Shown in pieces: positions 11,077 through 20,471 of a stretch of 64,000 nt of DNA. The notes below the pieces were generated by a model. That model was given only the letters and a program-made list of their open reading frames with translations, did not search any database and had not been told where the DNA came from. Location of the stretch: NCBI GenBank assembly GCA_016713335.1, contig JADJPH010000009.1, positions 62,001-126,000 on the forward strand, read 5' to 3'. The position numbers and the translations under genes were made by a program. The stretch is from Candidatus Fredericiella danica (GTDB taxonomy: Bacteria > Chloroflexota > Anaerolineae > Caldilineales > Caldilineaceae). Position 1 is the first letter of the stretch, and every line of letters begins with the position of its first letter.

Positions 11077-12271
11077 GTGTCCTCTGTCTCCACCTCCCTC
11101 ACTTTCTGATCACCCTTGCCCACCGGCAGGAGCCTGCCCTGGCGGGGCGACCTCTGGCGCTGGTGGGGCCGGATGAACGGGTGTGGGCCGTGGCGCCGCC
11201 GGCAGCACAGGGGGGAGTGCAGGTGCAGATGCGCCCACAGGAAGCGCAGTTCGCCTGTCCCGAAGTGCTGCTGCGCCCCGTCGACATGGCTGCAGCTCAG
11301 GAGACGCAGGATGCTTTTCTGGCGCAAGCCGCGACCTGGCAGTTGCCCGTGGAGCCGCAGGCATGGGGGATGGCCTATCTTGATCTGCACCCCGTTGCTA
11401 AAAACAGTGCGGCGGTGCAACCGCTGGCCGCCGAGATGGGGCGCCTGGTGCGCGGCGTATTAGGCACAGCACTGCAGCCTGCCATCGGTTGGGATTCGGG
11501 CAAATTTACGGCGCGCGTGGACGCAGTGCAGGTGCCACCGGGCCGGATGCGGCTGGTCGATCAGGCGGACGAGGTGCGATTCTTGCGCCCGCTGCCGATT
11601 TCGTTGCTGCCGCTGCCGCGCCAACACTTGCAGCAGTTGCATTGGCTGGGCGTGCGCACGTTGGGCCAATTTGCAGCGTTGCCTGTGACCGCGGTCTGGC
11701 AGCGCTTTGGCGCCATGGGCAAAGTGGCGCAGCGGTGGGCGCAGGGCCGCGACGATCGCCCGGTGCGGGCCTGTGTTGCCCATGCGCCCGCCGCTACCGT
11801 GCTGGCTTTTGACCCGCCGGAAGCGCGTCTGCAACCTGTAGTGGAGGCACTCCTTGCGGCATTGCAGCCGGTGTTGGGGGCAATGGTAGCCAACCTGGAA
11901 GGGCTGCGCCGGCTACGGCTGGCGCTTGGCTTTGGTTATGCCGGCGAGCGTGTCTGTACGGTGACCTTTGCCGAGCCGGCCAGCCAGTTGAGCCGGGTGC
12001 GCGCCGCACTGGTGCAGCAGCTTTCCGCCGTGCGTTGGCCGGCTTCTCTCGAACAGATCGCTTGGACTGTGCTGGAGACTGGCGAACTTGTGGCGCCGCA
12101 ACTCACGCTCTTTGTCGATCCGCCGCAACAGTTGCTGGCTTTAGATGCCGCCGCCCGCCAACTGGCGGAACGATATGGCTCCTGCTTTTTAAGGCAAGCT
12201 TGCCGGAAGAACAGCATCCCCTTCCGGAGCGACGAAGTCATTTTGCGGCATTCGGTCCCGTTTCTTTATGA
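11073..12271 (+). CDS. imuB: ImuB, inactive Y-family polymerase homologue (one frameshift)
   Basis: DinB/UmuC-related protein (about 399 residues) acting as the hub of the mutasome, bridging DnaE2, the beta clamp and ImuA. It starts with a polymerase-like fold (LCLHLPHFLITLAHR) and has the helix-hairpin-helix region LGVRTLGQFAALP. The catalytic SxDE motif preceding YLDL is replaced by QAWGMAYLDL, matching the loss of polymerase activity typical of ImuB. A T5 run near 12188 shifts the frame; adding one T restores the family tail (CFFKASLPEEQHPLPERR) and ends at TGA 12269-12271, overlapping the dnaE2 ATG as ATGA. Read uncorrected, the frame ends at 12290. Confidence 0.87.
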
Positions 12272-15200
12272 CAGATGGCGCATCCGTTGAAGCTGCCTAC
12301 GCCGAACTGCACTGCCACAGCTACTTCTCGCTGCTCGACGGCGTCTCGTCGCCTGAAGCCCTGGTGGCGCGTGCCGTCGAACTGGGGCTGACCGCGCTGG
12401 CGCTCACCGACCATGACAGCCTGGCCGGCGCGGTGCGGTTCTGGCTGGCCGCCCGGCGCGCCGGGCTGCACGCCATTTGCGGGGCGGAAGTGACGCTCGA
12501 AGATGGCCGGCATCTGACGCTGCTGGCGGAAAATCAGGCTGGGTACGCCAATCTCTGCAAGCTGATCACGGTGTCACGCCTTGACGCTCTGCTGGCGCAG
12601 TGGCAGCCGGACGCGCCGGACGCTGCTGCACCCGCCAACAGTGCCGCGTTGGCTGCGCACTGGCCGGGCAAGACTGACCCTGCTTTGCGCTGGGAGCGGT
12701 TGGCTGCGCATCAAGCCGGTTTGATCGCCCTCACTGGCTGCCGGCGAGGTGTGGTGGCGGCGCCGCTGTTGCGTGGCGACACCATCGCCGCACGGCAGGC
12801 GCTGGGCCAACTGCAGGAGATCTTTGGCGGTGACCGGCTCTTGATTGAATTGCAGCATCATAATCTACCTGATGACGACCGGATGTTGCGGGGGTTATTG
12901 GGGCTGGCGCAGCGGACGGGGCTACCGGTGGTTGCCACCCATAACGCACATTACGCCACGATTGCGCATAGTCAACTGCGCGATGTGTTGTCTGCCGTCG
13001 GACAAAACCTCAGCCTGGTCAACGCGCGTCGCAGCGGTCACCTGCCATTGAACGACACCTATGCCCTGCCGGCGCCGGCGGCGATGGCGCAACGCTTTGC
13101 CCAACGCCCCGATGCGCTGGCCAATGCCGTCGCACTGGCTGCGCGGTGTCAGGTGTCGCTGGATTTTTCCAACCGCCGGTTGCCGATCTTCGAACTGCCG
13201 GCACAGGAGACGCCCTTCCAGTTTCTCTATGAGTTGTGTCATCGCCGGCTGCCGGAATGCTATCCTGCGTTGCAGCCGCTGGTGCTCAAGCAACTGGCCC
13301 ACGAGTTGGAGGTGATCGAGCAGGCGGGGTTGGCGGGATACTTTCTGATCGTCTGGGACATCGTGCGGTTTGCGCGTGAGCAAGGCATTCGCTGCCAGGG
13401 TCGCGGGTCGGCTGCCAACTCCATCGTCGCCTATCTGCTGGGTATCACCAGCGTGGATCCGCTGGCGCACAACCTCCTTTTTGAGCGCTTCCTGAGCAGC
13501 GACAAGTTCACCATGCCTGACATCGACATCGATTTTGCCGCCGACCGCCGTGAGGAAGTGATCCAGTATGTCTACCGCAAATATGGCCGGGCGCATACGG
13601 CCATGGTCTGCAACGTCGTCACCTATCAGGCGCGCAGCGCACTGCGTGATCTGGGCAAGGTGCTGGAACTGCCTGAGGAGACGGTGGAGCACTTGCAAGG
13701 GCTACTGGATACAAATGCGCCAGACGCAGCCGCGGATACACTCGAACAACACGCGCTGCCGGCGTTGCACAAGCTCACAGAGGATGCCTTTCCTTCTCCG
13801 GCTACGCTGATTGCGTTGTTACGCCAGATCGATGGCTGCCCACGTCATCTCTCTATCCACTCTGGCGGCATGCTCATCACCGGGCCACCGTTGGACGAAG
13901 TCGTGCCCTGGAGCCGGCGACGATGCCGGGGCGCTTTGTCTGCCAGTGGGATAAGGACAGTGTGGAGGATGCCGGGTTGATCAAGATCGATCTGCTGGCG
14001 CTGCGCACGTTGGGCATGGTGAGCGAGGCGTTGGGGTATGTGGCGCAGATGAAGGGGAACCCTACAAGCGATGCGTTTGCCCAGGGTGAGACACCTGTGG
14101 ACCGCCTGGCGCTGGACGATCCGGAGATCTATCGCATGTTGCAGCGGGCGGACACGATCGGGACCTTTCAGGTGGAGAGCCGCGCGCAGCAGCAGATGTT
14201 GCCACGACTCAAGCCGGCGCGTTTTGAGGACATCGTGATCGAGGTGGCCATCGTGCGGCCGGGACCGATCCAGGGCGGGGCGGTGCACCCTTATCTACAC
14301 GCCGCGCCGGGCTGGAACCGGTCAGTTATTTGCATCCCAACCTGGAGGCGGTGTTGGCGGAGACGCTGGGGGTGCTGCTCTTTCAGGAGCAGGCGATCCG
14401 CGGGGCGGTGGCCGCGGCTGGGTTTACGCCCGGCGAGGCGGATCTGTTGCGGCGGGCGCTCTCGCGCGCACGCTCGCAGGAAGCGATGGAAGGGCTGCGC
14501 GCCCGTTTTGTGCGAGGCGCGGAGGAACGGGGGATCGCGCCGGCCACGGCTGCGGCGATCTTCACCCAGTTGGCGGGTTTTGCCGGGTACGGTTTTTGTA
14601 AATCGCATGCCGCCAGTTTTGCCCTGATCGCCTACCAGACGCTCTGGCTCAAGCGCTACCATGCGCCGGCTTTTTACTGTGCGCTCTTAAACCAGCAGCC
14701 GATGGGGTTTTACCCCGCGGAGGTGATCCTGGGCGATGCGCGGCGGCATGGGGTGGAGACGCTGCCGCCTGACATCAACCACAGCGACTGGCGGTATACG
14801 TTGGTGCGCGTCGACAACCGCCACTGGGCGTTGCGGACGGGGTTTCAGACGATTGCGGATTGCGGTGAGCATGCCTGGGCGCGTCTTGCCGCGGCGCGTG
14901 AAGCGGGATCTTTTGCCGATCTGGAGGACCTTTGCCGCCGCACCCGGCTGCCGCGCGATACGGTCACCAGTCTGATCCGCGCCGGCGCCTGCGATGGCTT
15001 TGGGGCGCGGCGCGAACTGCTCTGGCGGCTGGGTGAGCTGGATTTCCGACCGGATGAACTGGAGATTCCACCGGCCGCCATTCCGGTGGCGTTGCCGGTG
15101 CTGCCGGCCTTGGAGCAGACGCTCTGGGAATATGAGTTGATGGGGTTGTCGCCGGCGCAGCAACTGATGAAGCACTATCGAGCGGGGTTGCGGGCGCGTG

Positions 15201-15484
15201 GGGTGCGGAGCAACGGGGAGATCAAACAACTGGAGGCGGGAAAGCGGGTGCGCGGGGCCGGCTTTGTCGTGGTGCGCCAGCGTCCGGCGACGGCACGCGG
15301 CATTTTGTTTATGTCGCTGGAGGATGAGAGCGGGCTATTGGATGTGGTGGTGAAGCCCGAAGTCTATCAGGAACTGCGCACGTTGATTCGGGGGCATGTG
15401 TTGTTGCTGGTGGAGGGGATTGTGCAACGCAACGGCCGCGCCGCCAGCCTGCTGTTGCACCGGGCGGAAGCATTGGAAAAATGA
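12268..15484 (+). CDS. dnaE2: Error-prone DNA polymerase III alpha subunit DnaE2/ImuC (two frameshifts)
   Basis: C-family polymerase of about 1072 residues for SOS translesion synthesis. Domains: N-terminal PHP (AYAELHCHSYFSLLDG, LTDHDSLAG), palm with the catalytic triad motif PDIDIDFAADRR, GRGSAANSIVAYLLG, SIHSGGM, VQWDKDS-like (CQWDKDSVEDAGLIKIDLL), FQEQ motif, fingers/helix-hairpin-helix, and a C-terminal OB fold ending HRAEALEK. Two single-base losses break it: in a C run near 13905 (VP-LEPATMPGR after repair) and near 14300 (HRRAGLEPVSYLHP after repair). The start overlaps the imuB stop. Length and synteny with imuA-imuB distinguish it from the replicative DnaE1. Confidence 0.92.
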
Positions 15485-15525
15485 GGAATGACGAAGGTGC
15501 ATCGTTCTTCCTTGTCCAACCTTGA

Positions 15526-15553
15526 TTGCCTCTATTCTGTGTTGCTGTATAAT
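15526..15553 (+). promoter_or_regulatory. Putative sigma-70 promoter of the P1 peptidase gene
   Basis: TTGCCT (15526-15531), 16-nt spacer, perfect TATAAT (15548-15553), followed by AAGGA (15594-15598) and the ATG at 15607. Confidence 0.6.
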
Positions 15554-15606
15554 GTCCGACTATCAGCACCCGGCGCAGTCTAAGTTCGTCTATAAGGAAT
15601 CAACCC

Positions 15607-16585
15607 ATGCCACGCCCCCGTTTACGTGACCTTGGCATCATCATCGGTGAAATGCCGACCGGGCGTTACAACGCCATCACCGACGTCGCTGATGTACTCG
15701 TCGGCCACACGACCCTCATCTATGACGAACCGCGCGTGGCGCGCACGGGTGTAACGGTGATCTCACCCCGTCGGGGTGATGTCTTTCGTGACCAGTGCTT
15801 TGCTGCCTATCACTCTTTTAACGGCAACGGCGAGATGACCGGCGTCCATTGGTTGGAAGAGTCGGGGCTGATCGGCTCACCGATTGCCATCACCAACACG
15901 CACCAGGTGGGCATCGTGCGCGATGCGCTGGTGGCGTATGAGATCGAACGCCATCCCGAGTCAGAGTGGCTGCTGCCGATCGTCGCCGAGACGTACGATG
16001 GCTGGCTCAATGACATCAACGGCTTCCATCTCACGGCCGAACACGTTCATGCGGCGCTGGATAGTGCGGCCGGTGGCGCTGTGGCGGAAGGCAACGTCGG
16101 TGGCGGCACGGGGATGATCTGTCATGGGTTCAAGGGTGGGATTGGCACCGCCTCGCGGCTTGCCGAGATCGAGGGGAGCACCTACACGACCGGGGTGTTG
16201 GTGCAGGCCAACTATGGCAGCCGCCGGGATCTGCGGATCAACGGCGTGCCAATCGGCCAGATGATCCTGGAGGAAGCCGCGCCGATCCCCTGGCGCCGGC
16301 CGCCTGCAGGCAGTTCGATCATCATGATCATCGCCACTGATGCACCGCTGCTGCCGCAGCAATGCAGGCGCCTTGCCCAGCGCGCCACGGTTGGGTTAGG
16401 CCGGGTGGGCGGTTTTGGCCACAATGGCAGCGGCGACATTTCACCAACTGGATTGGCTCTTCCGGGCGACGGTCGAGGCGGTTGAAGAGGCGATCCTCAA
16501 TGCCTTGACCGCGGCGGAGACGATGGTGGGGCAACAGGGGCGGGTGGTGCACGCGTTGCCGATTGATTATTTGGAGGAACTGTAA
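15607..16585 (+). CDS. P1 family peptidase (DmpA/peptidase S58-like, Ntn-hydrolase fold; frameshifted)
   Basis: DmpA-type aminopeptidase that activates by self-cleavage before a serine. Matching motifs are RLRDLGIIIGEMPTGRYNAI at the N-terminus, AITDVADVLVGH, GNVGGGTGM and GSSIIMIIATDAPLLPQQ, in which the Ser after Gly is the expected nucleophile and autoproteolysis site. Near 16440 the frame changes after GSGDI and the conserved strand that should follow (family pattern about 30-40 residues long) is absent; the frame then resumes at QLDWLFRATVEAVEEAILNAL and ends TAA 16583-16585. The missing stretch could be a real deletion or lost sequence. Start ATG 15607 has AAGGA at 8 nt. Physiological peptide substrate unknown. 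Confidence 0.85.
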
Positions 16586-16586
16586 A

Positions 16587-17258
16587 ATGTCTGCAAATCC
16601 AGACTTGGGACAGGCCCTGCGTTTTTTGGATGACCTCAGCCAGAACAACAGCAAAGCATGGTTCGACCAGAACCGCAGCGCCTATGAGGCGGCACGCGGC
16701 AACTTCTGCAGTTTATTGAAGAGATCATCCTGGCGTTGAGCGTGACGGAGGACCTGGAAGGGTTGACTGCCAAGGCGTGCATGGCGCGGATCAACCGCGA
16801 CGTCCGCTTCTCAAAGGATAAGTCGCCGTACAAGACAAATTTTGGCGCGTTGGTCGCTCCCGGCGGCTGGGCCGGCAAGGCGTACGGCTATTACATCGGG
16901 CTTGAGCCACATGGGAACACGATGGTGGCAGGTGGATTATACAGTCCGACGCCAGAGCAGCTTGAACGTTTTCGGCAGGCGATCGATGCGGATGCCACCG
17001 AGTTCAAAACGTTGACGCAAGCCAGCGACTTTGTTACAGCCTTTGGGGCGATCGAGGGCGAACGGCTCAAGACTGCGCCAAAAGGGTATGCAAAGACGCA
17101 TCCGGGAGATTGAATTACTCCAACTAAAGCAGGTCACGGTGATCCATCGCTTTTCGGATCAGCAGGTCATTGCACCGGAATTCGCAAGGCAGGTGCTTGT
17201 GGCCTGCGGTGCGATGAAACCGTTTAATGGGTGGTTAGAGCGGGAGATTGCCAATTAG
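16587..17258 (+). CDS. DUF2461 / TIGR02453 family protein (two frameshifts)
   Basis: Begins one base after the preceding stop (ATG 16587-16589), so probably co-transcribed with the peptidase gene. Diagnostic family features: N-terminal LRFLDDLSQNNSKAWFDQNR, then INRDVRFSKDKSPYKTNFGA, GYYIGLEPHGNTMVAGGLY and, after a frameshift near 17100, IELLQLKQVTVIHRFSD. The other frameshift is near 16705. About 223 residues, the usual length. Members occur widely in bacteria and fungi; the biochemical function is not established, and none is assigned here. Confidence 0.85.
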
Positions 17259-17293
17259 AGCCACGCACGTGAAAATCAGAGCCACGCACGTGA
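17257..17293. repeat. Two direct copies of a 16-bp repeat
   Basis: AGAGCCACGCACGTGA occurs at 17257-17272 and 17278-17293, 21 bp apart, starting within the stop codon of the DUF2461 gene. It introduces the longer tandem repeats that follow. Confidence 0.8.
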
Positions 17294-17320
17294 GTAAGTG
17301 GTTAGCCGTGCCGCGGCAAG

Positions 17321-17705
17321 GGCATTGGCTGGCTGCATCACGGATTGAACGGATGACGACAGTGCACGGATTGGGGCTGGGGCTCCGTAAGTTGAAACCT
17401 CGGCTATGGCTTAAGTCGGCCTACGCCGACTGCAGATTTTTGGGGGGTTGGGGAGGCTTTGGCGCGGCTGGGCATTGGCTGTCTGAATCACGGATTGACC
17501 GGATGACACGGATTGCACGGATGGCTTGGGCTTTGGCTGGGGCTCCGTAGGTTGAAACCTCGGCTAGCGGCTTAAGTCGGCCTACGCCGACTGCAGAATT
17601 GGCGGGGGTGGGGAGGCTTTGGCGCGGCTGGGCATTTGCTGTCTGAATCACGGATTGAACGGATGACACGGATTGTACGGAGGGCTTTGGCTGGGGCTCC
17701 GTAGG
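17321..17705. repeat. Tandem repeat of about 155 bp, two and a half copies
   Basis: Units begin at 17321, 17471 and 17631 with GGCATT(G/T)GCTG, followed by CACGGATTGAACGGATGAC, GGCTCCGTAGGTTGAAACC and the hairpin AGTCGGC-CTAC-GCCGACT (17414-17431 and 17575-17592). The third unit is interrupted at 17705, exactly where homology to the Rpn-family gene starts. No coding potential. The hairpins resemble REP-type intergenic elements. This fills the gap between the DUF2461 gene and the Rpn remnant. Confidence 0.82.
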
Positions 17706-18144
<439 letters not shown>

Positions 18145-18193
18145 CCGCTGAGCGCGTCTACGGCGCCGGCGGTCCCCCTGGGCGCGCAGAAAA

Positions 18194-18883
18194 TCAGGAA
18201 AACCCAGACCGCCCAGTCGCTCTGTCGAAGAGGCTACTCGCCCAACTTCTCCTGGGGATTCGCGTCTCCCCTGGGGGCGCCGGCTCGGCGTCTGGTGGGT
18301 TCGGTGGGTTGTCGTTTGTATCCCCTTGTGGCTTCTGGAAGAGCGGCGCCAGCAGCCCGAGCGCGGTCGACACCACCAGCACGGCGAGGCCCGCCAGGGC
18401 CGATGAGTACCAGGGAAAGATCGCGAACGGTGAGTTGGGAAGGGCGAAGGCCCAGGCTGCGTAGGCCAACATCGCCGCAAACATCTCCCAGATCGGCCAT
18501 TGGTTGGGATTAAACGGGAGCGGGATCTGGAGACCTTTTAATTTCGCACTGTAGACCAGCCAGACCACAACCGGTGTCGCCACCAGGAAAAGCCAGAAAA
18601 CGAGCCAGTCCGGCGTCGTGACCTTGCCCGCCTGGTGGATGGCGGCAAGCACCGCCACGTAGAGCGTGATCACCTCAATCGGAATATATCCAAAGAGGAC
18701 GTTGTAGGTGGTGTCGCCCTGATTGGCTGCGGCCGGGCTGGCGCTCTCGGCGCCCGTTGCGCCGGTCGCCGGCGCAACGTCGGCAGCCGCCGCAATTTCG
18801 TTGAGCGTCTTGGGCACCTTATTGAGCGGGGCAACATCAAGACGGCGAGCAGCGGCGACGTTGGTCATGGAGTTGATGCTCAT
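18194..18883 (-). CDS. Hypothetical four-helix membrane protein
   Basis: A 229-residue protein not recognised as a named family. An Ala/Pro-rich N-terminal tail of about 60 residues is followed by four hydrophobic segments (FGYIPIEVITLYVAVLAAIH, WLVFWLFLVATPVVVWLVYS, MFAAMLAYAAWAFAL and a segment around ALAGLAVLVVSTALGLLAPL) and a charged, Pro-rich tail. Start ATG 18881-18883 has AGGTG upstream and a near-consensus promoter further up. The last codons fall inside the segment shared with the Rpn-family locus at 55.6 kb, so the native C-terminus may have been altered by that insertion. Inner-membrane location is inferred from hydrophobicity only. Confidence 0.7.
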   Translation of the reverse strand: MSINSMTNVAAARRLDVAPLNKVPKTLNEIAAAADVAPATGATGAESASPAAANQGDTTYNVLFGYIPIEVITLYVAVLAAIHQAGKVTTPDWLVFWLFLVATPVVVWLVYSAKLKGLQIPLPFNPNQWPIWEMFAAMLAYAAWAFALPNSPFAIFPWYSSALAGLAVLVVSTALGLLAPLFQKPQGDTNDNPPNPPDAEPAPPGETRIPRRSWASSLFDRATGRSGFS

Positions 18884-18916
18884 TATTCACCTTTCCTGTT
18901 TTACGTTTGCCTCTCC

Positions 18917-18945
18917 ATCATAGGATCATCGGCGCAAACCGTCAA
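18917..18945 (-). promoter_or_regulatory. Sigma-70 promoter of the four-helix membrane protein gene
   Basis: On the minus strand: TTGACG (18940-18945), 17-nt spacer, TATGAT (18917-18922), about 35 nt upstream of the start codon at 18883. Confidence 0.72.
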
Positions 18946-19080
18946 TCACCTGATTTAGGCTGTGGCGAACTGGGTGTGCAGTTTTTATCGAAATTGTGTA
19001 TGATGAGTATGAACAGTCGCGCACTTCCCTTCTGTTCTTCGGCAATTCACCTAAACGCTTCGGCATCCAAGGGGTGAGGC

Positions 19081-20380
19081 ATGAAAAGCTCCCGCTTGAC
19101 AATCTTCATGCGATTCTTGATGATCGGGCTCGCCGCTGGTTTGTGGTTGGTTGCGGTGACTTCGACGGCGAACGCGGCGCATTTACAGCAAAGCACGCAG
19201 CCGGTCGCCATCGCTATCTATGATCAGGTCAATATTCGCACGGGACCCAGCACCACCTATCCCGTCTCTGGCGTGCTGCTTTACGGAGAGAGCTGTCCGG
19301 TCGTTGGCCGTGACACCGCGACCGGTTGGTGGATGATTCGCTGTCCGGGCGGGACGCAGGGCTGGGTTTCCTACGAAGTGGTGAATGTGGTGGGGGACAC
19401 CTCGGGCGTGCCGCTCTATTCGGTCGGTGGCTCCGCGATCGTGGCGCCCCCAGAACAGCAGGCGCCGCAACAACCGCAGACCTTTGCCGGCTGGAAGGCG
19501 TCCTATTACGCCAACAAAGATCTGCAGGGCGTACCGGTGCTGGTGCAGGATGTGCCCGAGATTAACTTTAACTGGGGGTATGGGAGCCCAGGGCCAAACG
19601 TCCCTGCTGATTTTTTCTCGGCGCGGTATGAGCGCACGTTGAATCTGGCGGCCGGCAACTATCTGTTGACGTTGCGTATGGACGATGGTGCGCGCGTCTT
19701 TATCGATGATCAACCGGTGATGGATGACTGGCGCACCGGTGGTTTACGTGAGATGACGCAGGTGCGCACGCTCGGTGGCCAGCACCGCTTCCGCGTCGAA
19801 TATTTCGAAGATAGTGGGCAGGCGGTCATCTACTTTTCCGTTGCCCCCTTTAATGATGTCCCGGCGCCGCCTGGCCCCTCCTGCGCCGGCGCCAGTGCCC
19901 GATCTCGCGATTCCACAAGACCAATGGCGGGCTCAGTATTTCAACAATACCGATCTCGCGGGCAGCCCTGCCGCCGCAAGCTACGTGTCGCGCGGCGCGT
20001 ACCCGCTTGACAAGAACTGGGGCAGCGGTTCGCCTGCTGCAGGCGTTGGTGCAGATTACTGGTCGGCGCGCTTTGAGGGTAATTTCTACTTTACACCCGC
20101 TGACTATGACTTTTTTGCCCAGTCTGATGACGGGGTCCGGGTCTATATAGACAATATTTTGATCATCGACGCCTGGTATGACGGGTACAAGCAGGCGTCG
20201 AATAAATTCGACCGGATTGGCGATGGGTACCATCTGATGCGCGTCGACTACTATGAACGCGCCGGTGACGGTTATGTCAGGGTCTGGTGGGCCTACCGTG
20301 GCTCCTCGAATCCGGTGCAACCCTCCGGCAATACGTCGAACGATATCCCGCCCCCGCCGCCTCCGCCCGGACCGCCATGA
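19081..20380 (+). CDS. Secreted SH3b plus double PA14-like domain protein (one frameshift)
   Basis: A Sec signal peptide (MKSSRLTIFMRFLMIG..., cleavage near ANA) is followed by a bacterial SH3 domain (QVNIRTGPSTTYPVSG ... GWVSYEVV) and two PA14-type beta domains (WKASYYANKDLQG ... MDDGARVFIDDQPVMDDW; WRAQYFNNTDLAG ... SDDGVRVYIDNILIIDAW), ending in a Pro-rich tail. SH3b modules commonly bind peptidoglycan and PA14 modules carbohydrates, so an exported wall- or glycan-binding role is inferred. A frameshift lies near 19865 in a C-rich stretch between the two PA14 units. Start ATG 19081 follows GGGGTGAGG. It is followed by an intrinsic terminator and then the GH20-type glycosidase gene. Confidence 0.85.
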
Positions 20381-20429
20381 TGGCGCCAACGCCGGTGCAC
20401 TTAACAACTTTTGATTGCCTGTCCATATC

Positions 20430-20453
20430 GGGCGGCCCTTGCGCCGCCCTTTT
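20430..20453 (+). terminator. Rho-independent terminator
   Basis: Stem GGGCGGC (20430-20436) / GCCGCCC (20443-20449) with loop CCTTGC and a TTTT tail, about 50 nt after the SH3/PA14 gene stop. Confidence 0.85.
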
Positions 20454-20471
20454 GTCTGATTGAGGCCGTTC

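Noticed and set aside
17257..17705. Possible CRISPR array
   Set aside because: Units are about 155 bp with near-identical content throughout, there are no short repeats with unique spacers, and no cas genes are present.
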